Of a DNA stretch of 64,000 bases, positions 56,597-64,000 are shown in pieces; the stretch's first letter is position 1; every line of letters starts with the position of its first letter. The position numbers were made by a program, and so were the translations under genes. The DNA lies in the NCBI GenBank assembly GCA_900068845.1, contig CEFQ01000003.1, forward strand, positions 124,001 to 188,000, written 5' to 3'. The notes beneath the pieces were generated by a model that was given only the letters and a program-made list of their open reading frames with translations, made no database searches and was not told the origin of the DNA. This DNA comes from Enterobacter ludwigii (GTDB lineage: Bacteria; Pseudomonadota; Gammaproteobacteria; Enterobacterales; Enterobacteriaceae).

Positions 56597-57445
56597 ATGC
56601 TGATCCATCCAACCGATACGCTGACTTTTTCAGGTAATCCGCGTCAAGCTGAGCTGCGTCAGCGCCTGCTCGAGCCGGATGCGCCGACAGTGATTGCTGC
56701 TGCGTTATCCAAACAGCTGGATCGCGAAACGTTCATCCATCGCCACGCCGCCGGGCAACTCTTCTGTTTAAAACAAGGTTTGATGACGGTGAAAACGCCA
56801 TCCGGCATTTTTGCCAATCCACCGCGGCTGGTTGGCTGGATTCCCCCCTACTTTGAACATGCGATCGTTGGGCCAGGCCGCGTGCTGGGTTGGACGGTTC
56901 TGGTTGACGATACGCTCACTGCACCGCTGCCAGATCGGCCCGTGTTGCTCTCATGCCCATCGGTGCTGGAACCGCTGGCAGAAAGACTGGCAACCTTGTC
57001 ACCCGATCATTGGGGTAGTGCGCGCTATAACCGCCTGTGCGCGGTGTTTCTCGATGAGTTATATCAATCGACCGAGCATCCGCTAACGTTACCGCTGCCG
57101 GCAGAACCGCGACTTCACCAAATTGCGCGCCTGTTGATGGATGATCCTTCCGATACGCGCACCGGGCCAGAACTCGCACGTTGGGCGGGATTGAGTCCGC
57201 GAAGTCTCAGCCGTCACTGGGCCAGCACGGTGGGCATGAGTTTAACGCGTTATCGCCAGGTCTCACGCTTACTCAAATCATTAGAAGGATTGGCAGCCGG
57301 ACATAGCGTACAGCAAGTCGCGTGGCAGGTTGGATTCGATAGTGTTAGCAGCTATATCAGCGCTTTTCGCAGCGCGTTTGGCTCCACGCCGGGTAAATAC
57401 TTTACGCCGCCTGCCGATTCGGCGCATGCAAAAATAGCAGACTAG
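56597..57445 (+). CDS. AraC-family transcriptional regulator
   Basis: A 282-residue regulator with an N-terminal cupin-like ligand domain (about residues 30-110) and a C-terminal AraC domain with helix-turn-helix pairs GPELARWAGLSPRSLSRHWA and VQQVAWQVGFDSVSSYISAF. Start at 56597, after GAGGAGCCTGGC. Target and ligand are unknown. Its last 44 bases overlap the next gene convergently. Confidence 0.88.
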   Translation: MLIHPTDTLTFSGNPRQAELRQRLLEPDAPTVIAAALSKQLDRETFIHRHAAGQLFCLKQGLMTVKTPSGIFANPPRLVGWIPPYFEHAIVGPGRVLGWTVLVDDTLTAPLPDRPVLLSCPSVLEPLAERLATLSPDHWGSARYNRLCAVFLDELYQSTEHPLTLPLPAEPRLHQIARLLMDDPSDTRTGPELARWAGLSPRSLSRHWASTVGMSLTRYRQVSRLLKSLEGLAAGHSVQQVAWQVGFDSVSSYISAFRSAFGSTPGKYFTPPADSAHAKIAD

Positions 57446-57794
57446 CTGGCCCATCAATGTCCGGCAGACTGTGCTGATATTTGCGACGAAATGCGCCAGG
57501 CGGCAAATCGAACATGCGACGAAATGTGCGGCAGTAAGTTTGCTGCGAGTCGAAGCCATATTGAATGGCGATATCCATTAGCGGCATATTGCTGTTTAAC
57601 AGCGTAATCACCGATGCGGTTAGCTTGCGCTCGCGAATGTAGGTGCCCAGCGCAATGCCGGTGTAACTGCGAAACAGTCGTTGCAGATGCCACTGCGAAT
57701 ACCCGGCGCGGCGCGCCACGGTTTCCAGAATGAGTTTCTGCTCAATATTATCCTCAATCCAGATCATCAGTTGCTGCATAAAGGCGGCGTGCAT
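57402..57794 (-). CDS. MarA/SoxS/RamA-type AraC-family activator
   Basis: A short 130-residue activator with only the DNA-binding domain. It matches MarA-type proteins in IWIEDNIEQKLILETVARRA, GYSQWHLQRLFRSYTG, YIRERKLTASVITLLNSN, IAIQYGFDSQQTYCRTF and DLPPGAFRRKY. Such proteins raise efflux and stress genes. The start at 57794 follows AGGAGG; the longer frame to 57974 adds 60 unlike residues. It overlaps the previous gene by 44 bases, end to end. Confidence 0.87.
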   Translation of the reverse strand: MHAAFMQQLMIWIEDNIEQKLILETVARRAGYSQWHLQRLFRSYTGIALGTYIRERKLTASVITLLNSNMPLMDIAIQYGFDSQQTYCRTFRRMFDLPPGAFRRKYQHSLPDIDGPASLLFLHAPNRQAA

Positions 57795-58038
57795 ATCCCT
57801 CTTTCCTCCTGATGTCGAAATGAAAACCGGACGTCGATCCGGCAAGTGGCAATCATTATAGAAAGCCGCTAGCTGGCTATGTGACGGGGAAAAGCCAATA
57901 AATAGCGATAACTCGCCAATGTGATTCTGTTCAGCCAGTTGGCACCTGCGACATCTTGCAGCAATACCTATCATGTAATATTGTTAGTTACATGAAATGA
58001 TACAACGGTCATGAACATTGAGATGAAAAGGAAGATGT

Positions 58039-58416
58039 ATGAGTAGCTTACTAATCACCAATCTGTCGATATGCCTGGCGATCGCGCTGGCATCAGCCAG
58101 TATTTCAATGACAATTACCCAAACTGAGCTGTTCGCAGGTTTACGCGCCTGGACCGCGAAAAAACATGCGTTATTAGGCCACTTGTTCCATTGTTTCTAC
58201 TGTATGAGTCACTGGGTCGTATTTTTCGGCATGGTGATTTATCGCCCTGATTTATTACACAGCGGGATGGCGATCGTTGACTGGCTGATGACCGCATTTG
58301 TTACCTTAACACTCACAACATTTATTAATGGATTGATGTTTAAGGTTTTTCAGGCTGCAATTACCACTCACGTCATGAAGCATGAAGCGCAAATCACCTT
58401 ACAAAAACAGGATTAA
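58039..58416 (+). CDS. DUF1360 family small membrane protein
   Basis: A 125-residue protein of the DUF1360 family. It has three hydrophobic segments (near residues 8-25, 52-68 and 80-100) with the family motif HCFYCMSHWVVFF. Function unknown; a start with AAGGAAG upstream. It sits beside an Rrf2-type regulator gene that is convergent, 30 bases away. Confidence 0.85.
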   Translation: MSSLLITNLSICLAIALASASISMTITQTELFAGLRAWTAKKHALLGHLFHCFYCMSHWVVFFGMVIYRPDLLHSGMAIVDWLMTAFVTLTLTTFINGLMFKVFQAAITTHVMKHEAQITLQKQD

Positions 58417-58446
58417 CCGATGTGCCGAATAACCGCCGAATGTCGG

Positions 58447-58911
58447 TTATTCACTGCATTTGGGGAAGGTATCTGAAGGAAGGCCCATTTTTTCCATTTT
58501 TTGCAGATAATCATTGCTGATATCAGCAACGGTAATTTGGCTAAAGCGGTGTAACAACATCGCTTCCGCTTCGCTGAGTGTTTGATCAAGCTGCGCATCA
58601 ACAGCATGCTCAACCAGACAAGGTGACGGATCCGCAGCGGGGCCAATGCTAAACAGCGCTGGCGCACCGATTGCTTGATAAACATCCAGCAGGGAAATTT
58701 CCGACAACGCCACGCGCAGCTCCCATCCGCCACCGTGCCCTTTTTCTGACACCACATACCCTTTGTCACGCAGGCCAGACATCATCCTGCGCACCACCAC
58801 TGGATTGGTGCCCAACATTTTGGCCATCGTTTCGGAAGTGGCGCGTTTTACGTGCCGATCCAGATGAATCAGTGCGTGCAACGAGCGAGACAAGCGATTA
58901 TCGCGCGGCAT
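58447..58911 (-). CDS. Rrf2-family transcriptional regulator
   Basis: A 154-residue regulator with a winged helix (RATSETMAKMLGTNPVVVRR, then MMSGLRDKGYV) and the family feature EKGHGGGWEL. It has a CLVEHAVDAQ stretch but not the three-cysteine set of IscR, so it may not bind an iron-sulfur cluster. It resembles YwnA-type members. Start at 58911 after GAGGAA. The target is unknown. Confidence 0.87.
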   Translation of the reverse strand: MPRDNRLSRSLHALIHLDRHVKRATSETMAKMLGTNPVVVRRMMSGLRDKGYVVSEKGHGGGWELRVALSEISLLDVYQAIGAPALFSIGPAADPSPCLVEHAVDAQLDQTLSEAEAMLLHRFSQITVADISNDYLQKMEKMGLPSDTFPKCSE

Positions 58912-59044
58912 AAATCATTCCTCTAAAATTCACGACACTCTAACAAAGGAGAGATGTGGCAACAATTTATCGCGCTATCATCAAGGCAGAATGCTTAATA
59001 ATTGGCGTTTGCGGATATGACACGAAAATATAAGGGAGAACACC

Positions 59045-59485
59045 ATGAAAGGAATTTACCCCGCGCAGAAGAGCGATTTCGCGGCGATTACCGCGGTGTG
59101 GGAAGCGTCGGTGCGGGCGACGCATCATTTTCTGCAAGAGTCAGATATTCGTGCTTTGCGACCGCAAGTGCGCGAGCAATATTTGCCGATGGTTGAGCTG
59201 CGCGTTTATCGCGATGAGCAGAACGCTATCGTCGGCTTTTTAGGCGTGGCAGAAAATCGGCTGGAGATGCTGTTTGTCGCGCCGGAAGCGTTTGGTCAGG
59301 GCGTGGGCAAACAGCTGCTGCGCTTCGCCATCGAACAACTGGGTGTCACCGAGCTGGATGTGAATGAGCAGAATCCGCAGGCGCTAGGTTTCTATCAGCA
59401 TCAGGGATTTGTGATGACGGGCCGCTCGCCGCTTGATGGTCAGGGAAATCCTTTTCCTCTGCTTCATTTGCGCTATACGCAGTGA
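59045..59485 (+). CDS. GNAT-family N-acetyltransferase, YjaB-like
   Basis: A 146-residue acetyltransferase of the GNAT fold, close to E. coli YjaB (peptidyl-lysine acetyltransferase). The acetyl-CoA site is in MLFVAPEAFGQGVGKQLL, and the later NEQNPQALGFYQHQGF block is conserved. AGGGAG lies before the ATG. Substrate unknown. It is convergent with the LacI-type gene that ends one base later. Confidence 0.88.
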   Translation: MKGIYPAQKSDFAAITAVWEASVRATHHFLQESDIRALRPQVREQYLPMVELRVYRDEQNAIVGFLGVAENRLEMLFVAPEAFGQGVGKQLLRFAIEQLGVTELDVNEQNPQALGFYQHQGFVMTGRSPLDGQGNPFPLLHLRYTQ

Positions 59486-59486
59486 A

Positions 59487-60479
59487 CTAAATGGTCGCCC
59501 CCATTGAGAGACGATAATGCAAATTCACCTGCTCAATGGTTGGCTGTTGGTTGATTTTTTTCAGGATGATTTCCGTCGCCACCTTGCCCATCTCAAAGCG
59601 GGGCGTGATCACGCTGGCTAATCTTGGCGTGGTTGCCTGACCGATTTCCAGCCCGTGAAAACCGGCGATTGCCATCGCTTGCGGCACAGCAATACGCGCC
59701 GCCTGGCACTCCTGCAGCACGCCAACCGCCAAATCATCGTTGGTACAGAGAATTGCATCCATCTCCGGATAGAGCTGACGCGCCAGTGTCATCATGCCGG
59801 TGCCAATCGAGACCGACGAGACCTTGTTCGGCACAATCCGGCCCGCCGGCAAACCGGCCGCTTCAACCGCATCGCGATAGCCGGCATAGCGCTGCTCATC
59901 ACGACGATCGGACATCGAACCAAAATAGATGACGCGCTGTTTGCCGCTGGCCAACAACATCGCCGTCATATCGTAGCCGGCGCGATAGTTATCAAAGCCG
60001 ACATTGATGCGCCCACGCGCCTCGGTCAGCCCCATCACTTCCGCCACCGGAATATTGGCCGCGTTAAGGTATTTTTCTGCGCGCACGGTATGCACCGATT
60101 CGGTCAGGATCAATCCTTTGATGTTAAAGGCCAACACCGTGGCAATCTGCTCCTCTTCACGCTGAGCGTTATAGTCATAATTGACCACCAGTGTTTGATA
60201 ACCCTGCGCGCTGGTCACCGATTCGATTCCCGCCAGCAGATCGGCAAAGATTTGATTATTAAAGGAAGGAATCAACACGCCGATACGCGGCGGATTCTGT
60301 TTGGCCGCCGCCACATTTTCGCTATCAGCGACGTAGCCAATTTCGGCAATCACGCTGGCGATTTTCTCCGCCGTTTCCGTTTTGACCTTTTCCGGTGTGC
60401 GCAAATAGCGGCTTACCGTCATTTTGGTGACGCCCGCCAGGGTAGCAATATCGTCCAGAGTGATGCGCTGCGTTTTCAT
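59487..60479 (-). CDS. LacI-family regulator (GntR/IdnR-like)
   Basis: A 330-residue repressor. The N-terminal helix-turn-helix is ITLDDIATLAGVTKMTVSRY and the effector domain resembles the gluconate/idonate repressors. It is divergent from the MFS sugar porter at 60881, which it probably controls. The ligand is unknown. Confidence 0.88.
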   Translation of the reverse strand: MKTQRITLDDIATLAGVTKMTVSRYLRTPEKVKTETAEKIASVIAEIGYVADSENVAAAKQNPPRIGVLIPSFNNQIFADLLAGIESVTSAQGYQTLVVNYDYNAQREEEQIATVLAFNIKGLILTESVHTVRAEKYLNAANIPVAEVMGLTEARGRINVGFDNYRAGYDMTAMLLASGKQRVIYFGSMSDRRDEQRYAGYRDAVEAAGLPAGRIVPNKVSSVSIGTGMMTLARQLYPEMDAILCTNDDLAVGVLQECQAARIAVPQAMAIAGFHGLEIGQATTPRLASVITPRFEMGKVATEIILKKINQQPTIEQVNLHYRLSMGATI

Positions 60480-60880
60480 TACGGCGTCCGCAAAGAGGGG
60501 CTGTGAATCAACGTATTATGCCCGTTGCGTGTTAAAAAATGAAACGCGCCCGTGCGCGTTGGCGGGTGAAATAAAATGGGCGAACATCTCCGCATAACAG
60601 AATGAAAATTCCAATAAAACGCAAAATTTGCAATGCTCTTAAAAAGAGAACTGATGAAAAACCTATGATTTCATTAAGCTATAAACATATCCCTGACGAC
60701 TTATGCAGCAATTTTCGCAACCCCCTTCACACTTTCCGGAAAAAATGATCCAAAAACCATCATTTAGAACATATATTCCAATACGAAGCACTCGCGTGAA
60801 TAAAAGATGAACATCGAACCTACATAACACCTCTTTCTGAACAAGCAACGTTCAGGCCGTAGAGACAAGGGGCTATAACA
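60480..60880. promoter_or_regulatory. 401-base control region between the LacI-type gene and the MFS porter
   Basis: Non-coding. It holds a perfect hairpin AACGCGC, loop CCGT, GCGCGTT at 60543-60560, then an AT-rich stretch where the two promoters should lie. No clear LacI-type palindrome or CRP site was found by eye. The MFS gene has AAGGGG eight bases before its ATG. Confidence 0.5.
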
Positions 60881-62344
60881 ATGGATACCAGGCAAAAACG
60901 CTACAACATGAAGTATGTCATCCTCTGCTGTACCGTCGCGGCATTTGGCGGTCTGCTGATGGGATATGACTCTTCCATTATCTCCGGTGCAATCGAACCC
61001 TTAAGTGAATATTTTCAGTTAACCCCCGCTGAAACAGGTTGGGCGGTTTCCAACATTCTGTTAGGCAGTTTAGTTGGCTGCTTTATGGCACCACGGCTCA
61101 GCGACAAGCTGGGACGCAAAAAATCCCTCGCCATCACTGCCCTGCTGTTTACCGTTTCAGTTGTCGGCACGGCAATCGCCCATAACTTCACTGTCTTCGT
61201 CATCTTCCGTATGATCGGCGGATTAGCGATTGGCCTGGCGTCAGTGATTTCGCCTATCTATCTGGCGGAGCTCTCGCCCTCAAAGTTTCGTGGCCGTACC
61301 ACCGCGCTGTATGCAGTGTGCTGCGTCGGCGGACAATCGGTGGTGTTGCTGACCAACTATTTCATCACCAAATCCACCTTGCCTGACGTAATGATCAATA
61401 TGGGCTGGCGCTACATCCTCGCCACTGCGCTGGTGCCTTGTGCGTTGTTTATGTTGTTTATCGCCTTTATCCCGGAGTCACCGCGCTGGAACGTGCTGAA
61501 AGGGAAGTACGATGAAGCACTGGATACGCTGACCAAAATCTCTAACCGCGAGCATGCCGAGAGCGTGTTCAACGAAATCAAACATTCGTTTTCTGATAAA
61601 ACCGCCCATCAGCACAAATCACGTCTGCGTCTGGATAAAACCACCGTTCCGTTGCTGATTGTCGGTATTGGCCTGGCGATAGGTAACCAGATTAGCGGCA
61701 TCAACGTGATTCAGTATTTTGGGCCAACCTTGCTGAAAAACGTCGCGGGCAGCACCGATTCAGCGCTGCTGCAAACCTTCTGGCTGTCGATTTGTCAGTT
61801 TATTGGCGTGCTGGCGGGGATGATGCTGATTGATAAAGTTGGCCGTCGTAAGCTGCTGCTGCTGGGCGCCATCACCTCATGCGTGTGCCTGACGTACTCC
61901 TTCATCGCCTTCTATTACCACTTGCCGGGCATGCTGGCAGTCATTGGCCTGTTCGCTTACATGATTTTCTTCGGTATGACGTGGGGTCAGATCGTGTGGA
62001 CGGTGCTGGGCGAGGTGTTTCCAACCGAGATTCGTTCGATTTGCGTCGGCATTTCCATCTGCGCGATGTCGATGGCCAACTTTGTTATCAGCAGCACCTT
62101 CCCGATCATGAACAGCAGCCCGATGCTGCTGGATATGTTCCACGGTGGCTTCCCACTGCTGCTGTTCGCTATCTTCTCGCTGGGTATGTACTTCTTCACC
62201 TTCCGCTATCTGCCAGAAACGGCAGGCGTGTCGCTTGAGAAGATTCATGCGCTGGTGCTGCGTAAATTTAATGTCGAAGCGGATTTGCCAGAGCGTATCT
62301 CAACCGGCAAAGCGAAGGAGTCATTTGATATTCCACGGCATTAA
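60881..62344 (+). CDS. MFS sugar porter (XylE/GalP/AraE-like)
   Basis: A 487-residue major-facilitator sugar/H+ symporter. Twelve transmembrane segments with the sugar-porter signatures GYDSSIISGAI, DKLGRKKSL, PESPRWNVLKG, the QQ/NQISGINVI element and PETAGVSLEKIH. The nearest known class is proton-coupled sugar uptake (XylE, GalP, AraE, IolT-like). The substrate cannot be told from sequence; the LacI-type gene next door is the likely regulator. Confidence 0.9.
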   Translation: MDTRQKRYNMKYVILCCTVAAFGGLLMGYDSSIISGAIEPLSEYFQLTPAETGWAVSNILLGSLVGCFMAPRLSDKLGRKKSLAITALLFTVSVVGTAIAHNFTVFVIFRMIGGLAIGLASVISPIYLAELSPSKFRGRTTALYAVCCVGGQSVVLLTNYFITKSTLPDVMINMGWRYILATALVPCALFMLFIAFIPESPRWNVLKGKYDEALDTLTKISNREHAESVFNEIKHSFSDKTAHQHKSRLRLDKTTVPLLIVGIGLAIGNQISGINVIQYFGPTLLKNVAGSTDSALLQTFWLSICQFIGVLAGMMLIDKVGRRKLLLLGAITSCVCLTYSFIAFYYHLPGMLAVIGLFAYMIFFGMTWGQIVWTVLGEVFPTEIRSICVGISICAMSMANFVISSTFPIMNSSPMLLDMFHGGFPLLLFAIFSLGMYFFTFRYLPETAGVSLEKIHALVLRKFNVEADLPERISTGKAKESFDIPRH

Positions 62345-62792
62345 TCCGTCAGGATGCGCAATTCATGGCGTAATGCTCGTCAGTTAAGCAGCGCATTGGC
62401 GCTGCGGGGGTTACCTGGTCGCCATGAATGGCGCCCCTACAGGCGTTACAGCAATAGTGATTAAAAAATACGTATTGATGCTGCAGCGTGGGTGTTGAGG
62501 CGACATCCCAGCCCGCTGAACGAGTGAAGGATTCCAGGGCGAGCCGCAGGGATGCGGCGAGAGGCGGCGCTGAGCAGGAGCGAATCGCCGCCGGTCCGTC
62601 AGGAATCGTGAGCAAGTGAAGGTACCGCGTAGCGGCGGGCTGGGCTGGCGCAGGGCCGCGGAGTGCAGAGGGCGCGGCCTGACGCCCTCTGCTCGGTCGC
62701 CGCACGGCATCGCTGAAACTGCCCCAGCCGATAGCGAACGAAAATCCCTCGGCGCTTAACTGATCGGTATTAGGCCATTCATGGCGCCCTTT
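62345..62792. other. 448-base gene-free, GC-rich structured block
   Basis: No open frame is supported. After the family B element there is a GC-rich stretch (about 62480-62720) with stems, GCCGCA-GGGA-TGCGGC at 62538-62553 and the perfect 10-bp stem GCAGAGGGCG, loop CGGCCTGA, CGCCCTCTGC (62665-62692). It could be a non-coding RNA or a decayed mobile element. Confidence 0.6.
62413..62442. repeat. REP-like palindrome, family B (reverse orientation)
   Basis: CCTGGTCGCCATGAATGGCG, then CCCCTACAGG. It is the inverted form of the family B element and includes the GCGCCCCTAC end seen in the 3416 tandem. A shorter remnant (GGCCATTCATGGCGCC) lies at 62773. Confidence 0.75.
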
Positions 62793-63923
62793 TTAACTCA
62801 GGCGCTCATACTGCTCAATCACCGCCAGCGCTAAGCCGTTGGCCGGATCGATACGCATCGGCAGGAAATGCAGCGCGGTGTGGGCGAAGGTAAACGCCAG
62901 CGTACCGGCCTGCGCCGCCTGCTGTACCGCTTGCACAAACGCGGGTTGCGCATTCCACGGCCCATCAATGATGATGCTGGCCGGATTCACCACCTGCATT
63001 ACCTGACTGAGAGCGTTCCCCAGATACGTCCCCGCCTGCGTCATCACTTCCTTAAGAATGTCCGGCTCGCTTTCTCCGTTTTGCCAACGCAGGCCAGGCT
63101 TGCGCTTGGCCAATTGCTGCTGAATTGCCGGCTTGCTCACCAGTGTTTCCAGACAGCCTAAACGTCCGCAACTACAGCGTTCGCCGTTGGGTTTCATCGT
63201 GAGATGACCTATCTCGCCTGCCGTCCAGCTGCTGCCGGTGAATACCTCACCCTGTTCCACCAGCGCGCCGCCAAGCCCTTCTGAGATACGCAGATAGAAA
63301 TGGCTCTGCGACTTATTCAGTTCAAGTTGCTGCACCGAGAGCAGTGCAGCGGCTTTGACGTTATTCATGATGCGCAACGGCAGCGGCATCTCGTGGCTGA
63401 GGATGGTCATGACATCCACATCCTGCCAACCAAGATGGGCCGAAAAATGCACCCATCCTCGGTGTGGATCGATGATACCGGGAAAGCCAATCGCCACGCC
63501 GAGCAGTTCGGGATGCGCCGCATGCAAGGTTTGGCACACTTCCACCAGTTCATGCAGCAACTGCTCAGGATCGCTGGTTTCCGTGCGCCAGGTCTGCTCG
63601 GCAATCACCTGCGAATAGTAGTCGCAAACGCGCCAGTGAATTGCCTGACGCTCCACCATGATGCCCGCGCTTTTCAATTTTTCTGCGCGCAGCGAGATTT
63701 CGATTTTGGGTCGCCCCGCTGAAGCCACGCTAACCGGGCCAAGCTCATTGATCAGCCCTTGCTCGAGGAGATCGTCGACAATCAACGAAACGGTGTTCTT
63801 GCTCAGCTCGAGCGCTAATGCCAGATCCTGGCGGGAGGTGATGCGGGTGGTACGCAGTTGCGTCATCACCCGCTTCAGGTTATTCAGACGAAGTAGTGCT
63901 GGACCTTTACCGGCTGCTTTCAT
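62793..63923 (-). CDS. ROK-family transcriptional regulator
   Basis: A 376-residue regulator with an N-terminal winged helix (TSRQDLALALELSKNTVSLI, then VDDLLEQGLINELG) and a ROK domain. The ROK zinc motif is CSCGRLGCLE and the sugar-site segment is SWTAGEIGHLTM; a NagC/Mlc/XylR(Gram-positive)-like fold. The ligand is likely a sugar. Start at 63923 with GAGGGG just upstream; an in-frame TTG at 63935 is rejected. It lies eight bases after another gene on the same strand. Confidence 0.88.
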   Translation of the reverse strand: MKAAGKGPALLRLNNLKRVMTQLRTTRITSRQDLALALELSKNTVSLIVDDLLEQGLINELGPVSVASAGRPKIEISLRAEKLKSAGIMVERQAIHWRVCDYYSQVIAEQTWRTETSDPEQLLHELVEVCQTLHAAHPELLGVAIGFPGIIDPHRGWVHFSAHLGWQDVDVMTILSHEMPLPLRIMNNVKAAALLSVQQLELNKSQSHFYLRISEGLGGALVEQGEVFTGSSWTAGEIGHLTMKPNGERCSCGRLGCLETLVSKPAIQQQLAKRKPGLRWQNGESEPDILKEVMTQAGTYLGNALSQVMQVVNPASIIIDGPWNAQPAFVQAVQQAAQAGTLAFTFAHTALHFLPMRIDPANGLALAVIEQYERLS

Positions 63924-63931
63924 AGCACCCC

Positions 63932-64000
63932 TCAATACTCATCACCGCGTACACGGCTGCGATAACTTTCCCAGTCAAAGCGCACCCATAAACTGTTGCC
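63932..64000 (-). CDS. C-terminal tail of an unidentified protein, cut by the window edge
   Basis: The minus-strand frame entering from the right edge reads LWVRFDWESYRSRVRGDEY and stops at TGA (63932-63934). Only 22 residues are visible. It ends eight bases before the ROK gene start, so the two are probably in one operon. I do not recognise it. Confidence 0.65.
   Translation of the reverse strand, partial: GNSLWVRFDWESYRSRVRGDEY

Overview
The window is chromosomal DNA of a gammaproteobacterium of the order Enterobacterales, most likely Erwiniaceae (Pantoea or a close relative). This rests on protein sequences very close to known enterobacterial ones (MtlADR, YibL, SodA, FdhD/FdoGHI/FdhE, YibF, SelAB, GlyQS, WecH, XylBAFGHR, TorSTRCAD), on a 95-nt selC tRNA, and on two families of palindromic intergenic repeats. 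No transposase, integrase, phage gene, rRNA or CRISPR array was seen.

Layout. 1-4.0 kb: mannitol operon mtlA (5' end cut off)-mtlD-mtlR, then yibL. 4.0-5.8 kb: a VirK/YbjX-type protein (DUF535) and sodA. 6.0-10.0 kb: a LacI-type regulator divergent from an ascorbate-type PTS (IIA, IIB, IIC) and a pentulose/allulose-phosphate 3-epimerase; the sugar is unknown. 10.1-12.4 kb: a class III aminotransferase divergent from a DeoR-type regulator. 12.4-18.9 kb: fdhD divergent from fdoG-fdoH-fdoI-fdhE, where fdoG reads through an in-frame TGA as selenocysteine. 19.0-22.9 kb: yibF, selA, selB. 22.9-23.5 kb: a ParD/ParE-type toxin-antitoxin pair. 23.6-26.6 kb: glyQ-glyS. 26.9-36.2 kb: a nine-gene catabolic and transport operon with its own GntR regulator, which I cannot match to a described pathway. 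36.4-38.3 kb: wecH and a GlxA-type regulator. 38.5-46.6 kb: xylose regulon xylAB / xylFGH-xylR. 46.7 kb: selC, tRNA-Sec. 46.8-56.5 kb: a DUF1345 protein and the full trimethylamine-N-oxide respiration locus torS/torT/torR/torCAD. 56.6-64 kb: two AraC-type regulators, a DUF1360 protein, an Rrf2 regulator, a GNAT acetyltransferase, a LacI regulator beside an MFS sugar porter, a GC-rich structured non-coding block, a ROK regulator and the tail of one more gene.

How the genes work together. Selenocysteine synthesis and insertion (selA, selB, selC) and a selenoprotein that uses it (fdoG) lie within about 33 kb. Formate dehydrogenase-O feeds electrons from formate to quinone, and the tor system can use them to reduce TMAO. 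Mannitol, xylose and at least two unidentified carbon sources (the PTS cluster at 7-10 kb and the nine-gene operon) show a plant- or soil-associated sugar diet.

The best candidate for an undescribed system is the 26.96-36.19 kb operon. It combines a polar-amino-acid-type ABC transporter (with permease and ATPase fused), a RidA deaminase, a 2-hydroxyacid dehydrogenase, an FMN-oxidase-like protein that has lost two catalytic residues, a THI5/NMT1-like protein without signal peptide, an allantoinase-like amidohydrolase, an FCD-type GntR regulator and an enolase-superfamily enzyme. Matching palindromes and a CRP-like site lie upstream. It sits between glyQ and wecH, which are near neighbours in E. 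coli, so it looks like an insertion into conserved backbone.
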